Shown: piece by piece, positions 54,121 to 63,257 of the stretch
Layout of the letters: each line of letters begins with the position of its first letter
How positions within the stretch are numbered: the first letter of the stretch is position 1
NCBI RefSeq assembly: GCF_900094585.1
Contig: NZ_FMAG01000010.1
Span: 124,001-188,000, forward strand
Source: Martinezella multihospitum
GTDB lineage: Bacteria > Pseudomonadota > Alphaproteobacteria > Rhizobiales > Rhizobiaceae
Direction of reading: 5' to 3'
DNA: 64,000 nucleotides
Notes under the pieces: generated by a model
Databases searched by the model: none
The model's input: only the letters and a program-made list of their open reading frames with translations
Told to the model about the DNA's origin: nothing
Translations under genes and position numbers: made by a program

Positions 54121-54843
54121 TCAGGCGGCATTGTGCGTGACACCGAGATAAGCGGCGCGTACCTTCGGATCGTGCAAGAGCTGCTGTCCCGTGCCCGACA
54201 TGGTGACCCGTCCGGTCTCCAAAACATAAGCGCGATCGGCGATTGCTAGCGCGAGATTGGCCATCTGCTCGACAAGTAGAATCGTGATGCCGGCCTTGCG
54301 CAAGGACACGATGATCTCGAAGATTTCCTGGATGATCTTCGGCGCAAGCCCGAGCGACGGCTCGTCGAGCAACAGCAGCTTCGGCTTGCTCATCAGCGCA
54401 CGGGCGATCGCCAGCATCTGCTGTTCCCCGCCGGAAAGCGTCTCGGACAACTGATCCTTCCGCTCGCGAAGCCGCGGGAACAATCTGAACTGTTGCTCGA
54501 TCTCCGCCTCCAACTCGGCTTTCGACAGGTTACGAAAATAGGCACCAAGGGTCAGATTGTCGTAGACTGTTTGATCCGAGAAGACCTGTCGGCCTTCGGG
54601 AGACAGGGCCAACCCGCGCGCGACACGCGCATGCGGCGGCACGTGGGTAATGTCGCTGCCGTCGAAATGAATTTCGCCGGTGTCGGCCCGCATCAGGCCC
54701 GCGATACCTTTGAGCAGCGTGCTCTTGCCGGCGCCGTTGCCGCCGACGATAGCGACGACTTCGCTCTGATCGACCTTGATGGAAACACCGCGAACGGCGG
54801 TGATCGGTCCATAGGCAAGATTGACGTTCCTGAGTTCCAACAT
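54121..54843 (-). CDS. livF: Branched-chain-type ABC transporter ATPase LivF
   Basis: A 240-residue ATPase with Walker A GGNGAGKST, signature LSGGEQQ, Walker B LLLLDEPSLGLAP and H-loop at VEQM, which is typical of LivF. It is the last gene of a leftward Liv-type operon. The operon abuts the homogentisate cluster and probably imports an aromatic amino acid or aryl-acetate precursor; the HAAT family accepts many such ligands. The substrate is inferred from neighbours. Confidence 0.9.
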   Translation of the reverse strand: MLELRNVNLAYGPITAVRGVSIKVDQSEVVAIVGGNGAGKSTLLKGIAGLMRADTGEIHFDGSDITHVPPHARVARGLALSPEGRQVFSDQTVYDNLTLGAYFRNLSKAELEAEIEQQFRLFPRLRERKDQLSETLSGGEQQMLAIARALMSKPKLLLLDEPSLGLAPKIIQEIFEIIVSLRKAGITILLVEQMANLALAIADRAYVLETGRVTMSGTGQQLLHDPKVRAAYLGVTHNAA

Positions 54844-54854
54844 CGCTATTTCTC

Positions 54855-56630
54855 CTATGCTGCTTCCACGGCTGCACCGAGATAGGCTTCCATGACGCGC
54901 GGGTTCGACTGCACTTTGTCTGGGCTACCTTCGGCGATCTTCTGGCCGTAATCGAGAACGACGACGTGGTCGGAAATGGTCATGACGAGATCCATGTGGT
55001 GCTCGATTAGCAGGATCGTCACACCCTCTTCTCGGATGCGCACCAGCAACTGGCCGAGCTCGGCAGTCTCTTGCGGATTGAGGCCAGCCGCCGGTTCATC
55101 GAGAAGAAGAAGCTGTGGCTCTGATGCCAGGGCTCGGGCGAGTTCGACCCGACGTTGCAGCCCATAGGCAAGACTGCCGGCGGGCGCCTCAGCATACTGG
55201 GTAAGCCCGGTGAAGCGCAGCACGTCATCCACCTTCTTCATGGCACTTTCCTCCTCGCGCTTTGCCAGCGGCAGACCGAGGAGCGACGAAAAGAAGCCGT
55301 TCTTCATGCGGGAATGCTGGCCGAGCAGGACGTTTTGCCGAACAGACAGATCCTGGAACAGCCGCAGGTTCTGAAACGTCCGCGCAATACCGCGCCGGCA
55401 AATATCATGGACCTTGTGGCCGGTAATATCGCGATCCCGCAATTTGATGGAGCCGCGATCGACGCTGATGATGCCGGTCAACATGTTGATGAACGTGCTT
55501 TTGCCAGCCCCATTTGGCCCGATCAGCGCGTGAATATGACCGGTTGTAAGACGCACGGATATGTCCTTTGCCGGGACGACACCGCCGAAAGCCTTATGGA
55601 GGGAATCGATCGTCATCAGCGCGCTGCCGGGCACGTCCGCTTGAGTGGTGGGCAGGCAAATTTTTTGGTTCAAGGTCGCGGGCGTTTCACTGGCTGCCAC
55701 GCTCTTGCCGGAACGCTTTGCCAGTTTGGCAATCACGCCCGCAAGCCCCTTCGGCATGGCGAACAGTGCGAAGAGCAGCAGCGCGCCATTGACGAAATGC
55801 TCAGCCCATGTCCAGCGGGCCAACACAGCGCCGATGATCACAAGGCTGACGGATCCGAGAAGTGGACCAGAGAGCGAGCCACTACCGCCGAACAGGACCA
55901 GAAGCAGAATGAAGATGGACAGATTGAAGTTGATGAAATCCGAGTTGATGTACTGGTTCTGCTGCGCGACGAGAGCACCTGCCAGACCGCAGGTGACGGC
56001 GGCGATAACGAAGGCGAGAACCTTGTAGCGATAGACCGGTACGCCGACCGCGCCGGCCGCTATCTCGTCTGCCTGGAGCGACAGGAAGGCGCGCCCGAAG
56101 CGCCCCTTCAGCAGGTTGCGCAAGAGGATGTGGGTGACGAGGCAAAGTGCAAGCCCGAACCAGACCCATTGGAGCATGGTGAAGGGAACGCCGTTAAAAG
56201 TCAGCGGCTGGATGGCATAGATGCCCATCGCCCCGCCGAAAATATCGGATCCTTCCGCCACGAGCTTCTCGATAACGATGCCAAAGGCGAGCGTCACCAT
56301 GGCAAGGCTCGGGCCGCGGACACGTAAGGAGGGCACAGCGATCAGCACGCCGAAGATGGCGGAGACAAAACAGGCGATCAACAACGACGTCCAGGGGCCG
56401 AAGCCGTAAAGCGTCGTCAGCAACGCAACCGTATAGGCGCCAGCGGCAAACAGGCCGGCTTGGCCGAGGGATTTCTGTCCGGCAAAACCGAGAAGCACGT
56501 TCATGCCTGCGGCACAGAGGAAATAGATGCAGATCATGAACAGGGTGCGCAGGTAGAACTCGTTCTGAATCAACGAGGCAGCGCAAGCGAGGATGACCGC
56601 GAGGCCGATGGCTCCAATCAGATGGCGCAT
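54855..56630 (-). CDS. Fused Liv permease-ATPase (LivM-LivG)
   Basis: A 591-residue fusion of LivM-type permease (residues about 1-310, ten or so membrane segments, LLGFAGQKSLGQAGLFAAGA) to a LivG-type ATPase (about 335-591; Walker A GPNGAGKST, signature LAYGLQRR, Walker B LLLLDEPAAGLNPQE). The signature motif is LAYGLQR in place of LSGGQ, as in many LivG proteins. Such LivMG fusions occur in Rhizobiales. It is followed closely by livF and preceded by livH. Confidence 0.9.
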   Translation of the reverse strand: MRHLIGAIGLAVILACAASLIQNEFYLRTLFMICIYFLCAAGMNVLLGFAGQKSLGQAGLFAAGAYTVALLTTLYGFGPWTSLLIACFVSAIFGVLIAVPSLRVRGPSLAMVTLAFGIVIEKLVAEGSDIFGGAMGIYAIQPLTFNGVPFTMLQWVWFGLALCLVTHILLRNLLKGRFGRAFLSLQADEIAAGAVGVPVYRYKVLAFVIAAVTCGLAGALVAQQNQYINSDFINFNLSIFILLLVLFGGSGSLSGPLLGSVSLVIIGAVLARWTWAEHFVNGALLLFALFAMPKGLAGVIAKLAKRSGKSVAASETPATLNQKICLPTTQADVPGSALMTIDSLHKAFGGVVPAKDISVRLTTGHIHALIGPNGAGKSTFINMLTGIISVDRGSIKLRDRDITGHKVHDICRRGIARTFQNLRLFQDLSVRQNVLLGQHSRMKNGFFSSLLGLPLAKREEESAMKKVDDVLRFTGLTQYAEAPAGSLAYGLQRRVELARALASEPQLLLLDEPAAGLNPQETAELGQLLVRIREEGVTILLIEHHMDLVMTISDHVVVLDYGQKIAEGSPDKVQSNPRVMEAYLGAAVEAA

Positions 56631-56633
56631 GAA

Positions 56634-57557
56634 CTAAACCTTGTCGATTGCGGCGTGACCGAACAGTCCTTGCGGACGCAACGCCAGAACGAGAATGATG
56701 AGGCTGAAAACGACGATCTCCTTCCACTGCGCTTGCCAAAGGCCGACAGCGGATTCCAGAACGCCAAGCATAAAGCCCCCATAGATGCAGCCGCGCGGGT
56801 TGGTCAGGCCGCCGATGATCGCGCCGGAAAACGCCTTCAGCGCAAAGGCCAGCCCCATGAATAGCGATGCAGATGCGATCGGAGCGATGAGAACGCCGGC
56901 AAGCCCGGCAAGGCCACTTGAGAGAGCAAAGGCGCCGATCATCATGGCGCTGACATTGATGCCCATGAGGCTTGCCGTCTGCGGATTGTGCGCAACCGCC
57001 ATCATCGCCTTGCCGATCTTCGAGCGGCGCATGACGAGATCAAAGGCGACCATGATCACGACGGCGGAGACGAGAACCAGAATCTCCTGAGGACGTACGC
57101 CAGCGCCAGCGATTCGAATGACCTGATCTCCGAATGGCGACGGCACCATGACTGGGGCCGGCCCCCAAATGGTAAGGCCGATGCTCTGCAAGATGACGCC
57201 GAAGCCGATCGTGCTCATCACCCAGTTCATCCCGCGCTTGCCGGCGAAAGGCCGAACCGCAAGAAGGAAGATGAGGACACCCATCAGCCCGGCGACGACC
57301 GTCGCGATAATCGCGGCTGCCGGGTATCGCCAGCCTGCCGCCGCCTCACCGGGGACGGCCGTCAGCCCCCCGGCGAGACCCGACAGTATCAGGAGTGAAG
57401 CCACACCGATGAAGGCGCCAAAGGAGATGAATTCCCCCTGGGCGAAGTTCATGGTTTTCGTCGTCGTAAAAGTAATGCTGAAGCTCAGCGAAATGAGGGC
57501 GTAAACGCCTCCGATCGCCAGGCCACTGACGAGAGTTTGTATGTATGTTGCCAGCAT
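56634..57557 (-). CDS. livH: Branched-chain-type ABC transporter permease LivH
   Basis: A 307-residue permease with about eight membrane segments. GVYALISLSFSITFTTTKT and NFAQGEFISFGAF are the conserved beginning, and AFSGAIIGGLTNPRGCIYGG is the diagnostic later loop. It ends three bases before the fused LivMG gene. It forms half of the membrane channel. Confidence 0.92.
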   Translation of the reverse strand: MLATYIQTLVSGLAIGGVYALISLSFSITFTTTKTMNFAQGEFISFGAFIGVASLLILSGLAGGLTAVPGEAAAGWRYPAAAIIATVVAGLMGVLIFLLAVRPFAGKRGMNWVMSTIGFGVILQSIGLTIWGPAPVMVPSPFGDQVIRIAGAGVRPQEILVLVSAVVIMVAFDLVMRRSKIGKAMMAVAHNPQTASLMGINVSAMMIGAFALSSGLAGLAGVLIAPIASASLFMGLAFALKAFSGAIIGGLTNPRGCIYGGFMLGVLESAVGLWQAQWKEIVVFSLIILVLALRPQGLFGHAAIDKV

Positions 57558-57603
57558 GACTGCTCCAAACGTGGTCTAACTTGAAAGGCGCGATTGCTTG
57601 CGC

Positions 57604-58797
57604 TTATTCCTGAAAGTCCGAAGGTTTCAGAGCATCGACGGTCGCGTCGGTATAGGTGACTAATTTGCCGTCCTTCCAATGGGTCCATCGATAGTCCGAT
57701 GCCGTCAGCGCTTCGTGCTGATCGACCGTGAAGGGCTTTTCGTATGTCTTCATAATGCCCTTGACCGGGGTCTGAAGGTCGTCGAGCGCCGCATGGAGCT
57801 TCGCGCCGTCTGTGCCGTTTGCCTGCTTGATGGCGGCAGCAAGGATCATTGTCGCATCATAGCAATGTGCTGCGAAGCTGAAGGCGCTCTTCGACTTCAG
57901 ATTCGGCCCGAGGCGATCGAAGAGCTTTTGCTGGTCCGGCGTCCGATCTTCGGTGATCGTGCGCATGAAGATCGGCCGCTCCGCAAGCGTCTTGCCGGCC
58001 GTGTCGAAGAAGCTGGCGTTGTCGGCGGCCCATGAGGTCAGCGTAACTGGCGCGTAGTCGATCTTTTCCATGCTGCGCAGAAGCTGGGCGATCGGCGTAC
58101 CTTGTGCCCAGACGAGAACGGTATCGACACCGGCAGCCTTCATCTTGTTGAGCTGCGAGGTCATATCGGTGTCGTTGACGCCGAATTTTTCCGTCGCCAC
58201 CGGCTTGAGTCCTTTGGCAGCCGCCAGCGTTTCGAGATCCTTCAGCCCGCCCTGACCATAGCCAGTCGTCTCTACCAGAAAGCCTACTGCCTTCGTTCCC
58301 GGGCGGTTCTTGGCATAGGCCACCATGCCGGCGATCTGAGCCCGGTCAACCATCGACACACGGTACATGTAATTGTCGACACCCGGCATCGCCTTGGTGA
58401 TGTCCGTCGCAGAGCCGACGCACCCGAGAGACGGGTTCTTCCGCTGGTTGGGGATATGCTTCCAGGCAAGCGCATTGCCGGAGTTCGTCGGGCCGAAAAC
58501 TGCGGCGACCTTTTCGCTGTCGATGAGGTCGCTCATGTTCTGGATTGATTTTGGCGGCTGGGACAGGTCGTCTCGTACGACGAGGGAAAGCTTCTGTCCG
58601 AGCACCCCGCCGGCGGCATTGAGGTCCTCGATTGCGGCCTGGATACCCAGAACACCTGCCTGTCCGCTTTGGGCCGACGGCGATGCCGAAAGATCGCCGT
58701 TGAAGCCGAGCTTGATTTCCTGTGCTGATGCCGCCGTCGCCAGCGCCAGCGCGCTAGTCAAGATTGCGGATCTAAAAAGCTTTTTGTTCACTGCCAT
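57604..58797 (-). CDS. Branched-chain-type periplasmic binding protein
   Basis: A 397-residue Leu/Ile/Val-binding-like receptor (type I fold). The signal peptide ends TAASA at about residue 25. KLGFNGDLSASPSAQSGQAG, AVFGPTNSGNALA and GYGQGGLKDLETLAAAKG are typical. It heads the Liv-type operon adjacent to hmgA/fahA. A GAAAAC-GGT-GTTTTC inverted repeat overlaps its leader. Unlike the other receptors in the window no strong hairpin separates it from the next gene. The ligand could be an aromatic amino acid or acid. Confidence 0.88.
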   Translation of the reverse strand: MAVNKKLFRSAILTSALALATAASAQEIKLGFNGDLSASPSAQSGQAGVLGIQAAIEDLNAAGGVLGQKLSLVVRDDLSQPPKSIQNMSDLIDSEKVAAVFGPTNSGNALAWKHIPNQRKNPSLGCVGSATDITKAMPGVDNYMYRVSMVDRAQIAGMVAYAKNRPGTKAVGFLVETTGYGQGGLKDLETLAAAKGLKPVATEKFGVNDTDMTSQLNKMKAAGVDTVLVWAQGTPIAQLLRSMEKIDYAPVTLTSWAADNASFFDTAGKTLAERPIFMRTITEDRTPDQQKLFDRLGPNLKSKSAFSFAAHCYDATMILAAAIKQANGTDGAKLHAALDDLQTPVKGIMKTYEKPFTVDQHEALTASDYRWTHWKDGKLVTYTDATVDALKPSDFQE

Positions 58798-59296
58798 AGT
58801 CCTCCTCCACTTCAGAAAACGGTGTTTTCATTCGGGTCTTGTGGCCCGGAACGTGAAGGAGTTCGCGATTTTCCGGTGCGTGATCATCGCCACAACCGGT
58901 CGAGACTTCTGCTCGAGCCGCTGCTCTCTCCTCCACTAACCCTTGCTCCTCCAAGCCTGCCTCGTCGCTATCGCTTCGTTAGCGAGTTAGGGAAAAAGCA
59001 ATACCTCATGACGAATTGATTAGCAATAGACAAACAAATGCATGCTTCCGAAACAAGTGTCCCCCTGAGGCGTGACAAACCGAGACGCGGCTAAAATGCT
59101 GTTTTCGCGCGATTATTCGTCATGAGAATTTTGAGTTCGCTGTTCACAAGCTCCAAATTCTTGGAACTATCTTCCGACTAAACGGGCGCCCAGAGACAAT
59201 ATTTGCGGTTCAAGAAAAATTGTTGAGGAACGAAGCGATTTGCATATAGCGTCATGGACGTGAGGAAAATTCGCTGAGCTTCAGGAGGAGGAGCAA
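58798..59296. other. Divergent gap between Liv operon and lactonase-like gene
   Basis: These 499 bases contain no recognised gene. Next to the Liv receptor start is the inverted repeat at 58815-58829; the rest shows no structure I can name, apart from AT-richer DNA at about 59020-59260 likely to hold promoters. Confidence 0.4.
58815..58829. promoter_or_regulatory. Candidate operator of the Liv-type operon
   Basis: GAAAAC-GGT-GTTTTC is a perfect inverted repeat 18 bases before the receptor start codon. Its place over the leader and near the ribosome-binding site suits a repressor or a small RNA hairpin. Confidence 0.4.
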
Positions 59297-60124
59297 ATGA
59301 GGCAGCCGTCCAATCGCCGTATGAAATTATGGATTCTGCGCCTGGGAGCCACCCAGGGAGATGTAGGTTGGTTCCTGCGGGGAAGAAATTCGTCGACGGT
59401 GTCAAACCCTACACCGGACCATGACCGCCGGCGCATGATGATGTTCGCAATGCTGATCGATCATCCTGATAACGGGCTGGTTCTCTACGATTGCGGCTCC
59501 GTGCCCGATCCGTCCACAGCCTGGGGGCCGGACTTTGCGGATGGATTCCCATGGATCGAATACGCCGACGAGCATCGCCTCGATCGGGCAATTGCGCTGA
59601 CGGGTAACAGCATCGACGACGTCAAAGCAATCGTTCTGAGCCATCTTCATCTCGACCATGCCGGCGGTCTTCATTATTTCGAGGGTAGAAAAATCCCGAT
59701 CTACGTCCATGAGGACGAGTTGCGCCAAGCGTTTTATGCCGTGGCAACGAAAGAGGACTACGGGAACTATCTCCCGGACTACCTGTCCTTCGAACACAAC
59801 TGGCAGCCTTTGACGGGGTCGACTGTCGAGATCTTCCGGGGGATGACCCTTCATCTGCTGCCCGGCCATGCGAACGGCCTAATGGGTTTGATGCTTGACT
59901 TGCCGAACACGGGACCCGTTTTTTTCACATCCGACCAATGCGTGTTCAGAGAAAATCTCGAAGACTTCGAACCACCGGGCTGGGGGCTGCGCAACCAGGA
60001 TGCCTGGTATGCCTCGAACCGGCGCATTCGCCGCATTGTCGATCTTGCTGGAGCGCGCGTCTTCTACGGTCACGACGAATTCAATCTGACAACGTTCGAG
60101 TGTGCCCCACATCACTACGACTGA
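59297..60124 (+). CDS. Metallo-beta-lactamase-fold hydrolase, AHL-lactonase-like
   Basis: A 275-residue Zn hydrolase. SHLHLDHAGG contains the HxHxDH two-metal site; further ligands are H in LLPGHANG, D in TSDQ and H in YGHDEF. The layout resembles AttM/AhlD N-acyl-homoserine lactone hydrolases, which open lactones, but homologues of unknown substrate are common. AGGAGGAGGAGCAA precedes the ATG. It could act on a lactone from aromatic degradation or quench quorum signals. The family fold is certain. Confidence 0.78.
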   Translation: MRQPSNRRMKLWILRLGATQGDVGWFLRGRNSSTVSNPTPDHDRRRMMMFAMLIDHPDNGLVLYDCGSVPDPSTAWGPDFADGFPWIEYADEHRLDRAIALTGNSIDDVKAIVLSHLHLDHAGGLHYFEGRKIPIYVHEDELRQAFYAVATKEDYGNYLPDYLSFEHNWQPLTGSTVEIFRGMTLHLLPGHANGLMGLMLDLPNTGPVFFTSDQCVFRENLEDFEPPGWGLRNQDAWYASNRRIRRIVDLAGARVFYGHDEFNLTTFECAPHHYD

Positions 60125-60361
60125 AAAGATGCACGGAATTGAGCGCACCTAAAATTCGTTAAATGCGAATGTGTTGACGACTGGCGAATATAAAATTACC
60201 ACATGATCGCCAATGAGCGTGAAGGATGCCCGCCTTTTTCAGAGCGTCTATTCCTATGGCTTGCAAAATTCGCTCAGAAGAAACGGCGTTCGCATCGATC
60301 GCGGCCGCAGCGACCTTCAGGCTCAAATCCAAAGTCATATACGCATTAGGAGGAACCCGAA

Positions 60362-62224
60362 ATGACAATGGCAGCCGGTAACATGGGACTGGTTCGTCGA
60401 ATGGCGACCATATCACGAATTGCAGCAGCTTTTTTTCTGGCGGGATGCGCGCCTTTGGCCGTTTTGCCGGCCGCGGCGCAGGAGGAGAAAGGTCCTTCTG
60501 CGGCGTCTCCGTGGCCCGGGGGAACCTGGACGCCCGGCGAGGCCGGCTATGGCGTCAAACTGGAAAAGCAATCATCCGTTCGCATGAGCGATGGAACCGT
60601 GCTGCGCGTCGACATTGCCTATCCCACTGACTTGGCGACGGGCGGAAGGGCAAAGGGTCCCTTCCCCGTGTTGCTGACACAGACACCCTATCTCAATACC
60701 GAGCCGACCGCAGGCGACTATTTCGTCCGGCGGGGCTATATTTTCGTGACAGCCTACATTCGGGGTACGACCACATCTGGCGGCGAATTCGGATTCTTCG
60801 ACGACCGTGAAGCGAAAGACGGTGCCGAGCTCGTCAGATGGGCCGCTGAACAGCTCGAGAATTCCAATGGCGTTGTCGGTCTGAATGGGGGGTCCTATGC
60901 CGGAATCAACCAGTTCCTGACGGTGGCAGAGCTCGGTCCGAGCTCGCCGGTCAAGGCTATGGCCCCTTATTGCATGGGTGCAGAACTCTACAGGGAGCCC
61001 TATTTTGCCGGTGGCATCCCGTCACAGACGTTGAATTTCCAGCGCGTCATCGGCAATGCCATGGGCGGCAAGACCGCGCAGACAGGCGTCGCTTTCCTGG
61101 ATGACGTCACCGCTGGCGGGCCTCGTGCCTATGACGGCACATACTGGCGGTTAAGGACAGTCGGAAACCTAGCGCAGAAGGTCGCCGATACCGAGGTTCC
61201 GATTCTTCTGTGGAGCAACGAGGGCGACATCTACGCGCAGAGCTCGCTTGAACTTTACACTTATCTGCAGAATGCAGGCCAGAAGCGGCCCGTATTTGGT
61301 CAGATGGCCAGGGACCAGGCTGCTTCCGGGCGATACCAGATCGTTATGGGGCAAGGCGGCCACTGCGAAAACAGCGACGAACGCATCACGCTCGAATGGT
61401 ACGATACTTGGCTGAAGGGCGCCAAAACGGGAATGGCGGATACCCGCGCACCGATCCATGTCCACGAGATGATCTCCAACCGATGGTTCAATACCGGCAC
61501 CTATCCACCGGTGGCGACCTATACGCGCTACTACCTCTCAGCCGGCAGGACGCTGTCAAAGGAGCCTCCAGGCAACGAGAGCCGCGACGGCATTGTCTGG
61601 GCACAACCCGGAGCTGGCAGCGTTCTGCAATTCGATTCGGAAAGCTTCCCCGACGGCGCCACACTGGCAGGCCCGATCAGCGCCTCGGTCTACGCCTCCT
61701 CGAACACCAAGAATCTCGAATTGATCGCAACCGTTCAGGTTGTCGATCGCGACGGCATGGCGACGAAAATCTCGTCGGGAACGCTGTTGGGCAGCCTTGC
61801 GGAGAACGATCCGGATCGCTCGTGGAGTGATGCGAACGGGATACCGGTGCGACCCTATGGAAAATATGATGCCGAGAAGCCGGTCGTTCCAGGCGCGGTC
61901 GACAAATATGACTTTGCCGTCTCGGCAAGGTTTTCGTCTATACCGCCAGGCAGCAAGCTGCGGCTCGTCCTGACCACCCAGACGCCGGCCGACAAATGCG
62001 GGCCAGCGCTTGGTCTTGACCCTTGCTTCCCCACGGCCCCTCAGGCGGCATCCCTGGCCGGGAACACGACGACGCTGCACTATGGACCGCAGACCGCGTC
62101 TTCGCTGAACCTTCCCCTTGCGCCCGCCAAATGCTGGGTTTCCGGCGATAATCCGGGCATTCCCTTCTGGAAGAACGATCCCGAAGTCGCCGGAGACGGC
62201 CCTTGCCAGGTTCGGCCGCAATAG
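60362..62224 (+). CDS. CocE/NonD-family acyl hydrolase, exported
   Basis: A 620-residue alpha/beta hydrolase of the X-Pro dipeptidyl peptidase S15/CocE group. Catalytic Ser lies in NGGSYAGIN, Asp in NEGDIY and His in GQGGHCE; a C-terminal jelly-roll domain follows (XPP_PepX_C). The N-terminus has Arg residues then FFLAGCAP, a lipobox-like LAGC, and an AAAQ signal-peptidase site soon after, so it is exported, perhaps as a lipoprotein. AGGAGGAACCCG precedes the ATG. Substrates of the family include cocaine esters and glutaryl amides. Possibly releases aromatic acids in the periplasm. Confidence 0.78.
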   Translation: MTMAAGNMGLVRRMATISRIAAAFFLAGCAPLAVLPAAAQEEKGPSAASPWPGGTWTPGEAGYGVKLEKQSSVRMSDGTVLRVDIAYPTDLATGGRAKGPFPVLLTQTPYLNTEPTAGDYFVRRGYIFVTAYIRGTTTSGGEFGFFDDREAKDGAELVRWAAEQLENSNGVVGLNGGSYAGINQFLTVAELGPSSPVKAMAPYCMGAELYREPYFAGGIPSQTLNFQRVIGNAMGGKTAQTGVAFLDDVTAGGPRAYDGTYWRLRTVGNLAQKVADTEVPILLWSNEGDIYAQSSLELYTYLQNAGQKRPVFGQMARDQAASGRYQIVMGQGGHCENSDERITLEWYDTWLKGAKTGMADTRAPIHVHEMISNRWFNTGTYPPVATYTRYYLSAGRTLSKEPPGNESRDGIVWAQPGAGSVLQFDSESFPDGATLAGPISASVYASSNTKNLELIATVQVVDRDGMATKISSGTLLGSLAENDPDRSWSDANGIPVRPYGKYDAEKPVVPGAVDKYDFAVSARFSSIPPGSKLRLVLTTQTPADKCGPALGLDPCFPTAPQAASLAGNTTTLHYGPQTASSLNLPLAPAKCWVSGDNPGIPFWKNDPEVAGDGPCQVRPQ

Positions 62225-62256
62225 GCTCTGGCGAGCACCATCAGCACGGCAGCTTT

Positions 62257-62303
62257 CCGGCATCGAATACTTGAAACGATGCCGGGAGCGGCTGCAACCG
62301 CTC
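62257..62303. terminator. Tandem hairpins between convergent genes
   Basis: CCGGCATCG (62257-62265) pairs perfectly with CGATGCCGG (62277-62285), and GAGCGG (62286-62291) with CCGCTC (62298-62303). They fill the gap between the hydrolase and maiA ends and probably stop both. Confidence 0.6.
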
Positions 62304-62311
62304 GTCGTCGC

Positions 62312-62941
62312 TTAGGATCTGAAATGGTCGGGGTGTGCGGCGGCAACTTCGGGAAGCTGCTCCAACTCGCCGGAGATGCGAGCAAGCCGCGGCCAAACCG
62401 CAATGTCCACCCCCCATCTGCTGGCGTTGTAGACCTGAGGAACGAGGCAAATGTCGGCGATCGAAAGATCGTCGCCATGGCAGAAGCGCCCGGTAGCGCG
62501 ATCGTCGAGCATTGCCTCGAACGCAGTCAGGCCCTTCTCGATGAAGTGTTTCATCCAGGCCTGCGTTGTAATCTGTCCTGTAGATGCTTCGACGGCGTGC
62601 TTTGCCACCGAGACATTGCAGATCGGATGAATGTCCATCGAAATAGCGTAGGCGAGCGCCCGCACCCGGGCGCGGGCGCCCGCGTCGCCGGGCAGCAGAC
62701 GAGCCGCCCCGCTATCGTGCAGATATTCGAGGATCGCCACCGACTGGGTGAAGGTCTTGCCGTCGAGTTGCAGGGCAGGGACGAAGCCCTGCGGGTTTAG
62801 GGCGAGATAATCCTCGGATCGCTGCTCGCCCTCCAGCAGGTTCACGCTCTTCGTTTCGAACGGAATTCCAGCCAGTTTCAACCCGATGCGAACGCGATAA
62901 GACGAAGAGGATCGCCAGTAGTCATACAAAAGAGCGGACAT
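62312..62941 (-). CDS. maiA: Maleylacetoacetate isomerase (zeta-class GST)
   Basis: A 209-residue glutathione-dependent isomerase that converts maleylacetoacetate to fumarylacetoacetate, linking HmgA to FahA. The N-terminal thioredoxin fold contains SSSSYRVRIGL, the zeta-class active-site serine motif, and NPQGFVPALQLDG; the C-terminal helices are typical. The length is normal. It lies about nine kb from hmgA-fahA, on the same strand, with the Liv importer and hydrolases between. Confidence 0.94.
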   Translation of the reverse strand: MSALLYDYWRSSSSYRVRIGLKLAGIPFETKSVNLLEGEQRSEDYLALNPQGFVPALQLDGKTFTQSVAILEYLHDSGAARLLPGDAGARARVRALAYAISMDIHPICNVSVAKHAVEASTGQITTQAWMKHFIEKGLTAFEAMLDDRATGRFCHGDDLSIADICLVPQVYNASRWGVDIAVWPRLARISGELEQLPEVAAAHPDHFRS

Positions 62942-63257
62942 TCATACCTCCCATTGATTGCTTCGATTCCGAGACCTTGACCTCTCCCCGGAAATGCCGA
63001 TATGTTTGTTATAGGCGAATTCGTTTGTCAAATACGATTTCCCCGATGCGGCGGGAGGGCGATCATCGAAGCTTTGGGCGGCGCGAGTTGGGAGCTCAAG
63101 CCCTGTCTGCTGCGATGGTCTCTCTTTCGTTCAACAGCCTCCTCGATTGCCGCAATCGACATCGAGCAGGTGAATTTTGGTTTGCGCGGACCCGCGCGCA
63201 TGCCGGTCTTGGGCCGGGATTTTAGCCGGCACGGAATGCAAGTCAGGAGAAACACCA
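62942..63257. other. Divergent promoter region of maiA and the metallohydrolase gene
   Basis: This 316-base gap is AT-richer near 63000-63050, just upstream of maiA, but I could not assign a clear promoter or operator. The plus-strand gene has its own ribosome-binding site (CAGGAGA) at about 63244-63250. Confidence 0.4.

Noticed and set aside
55155-56327. A 390-codon plus-strand frame opposite the LivM-LivG fusion
   Set aside because: Antisense shadow; low-complexity charged composition and no start signal.
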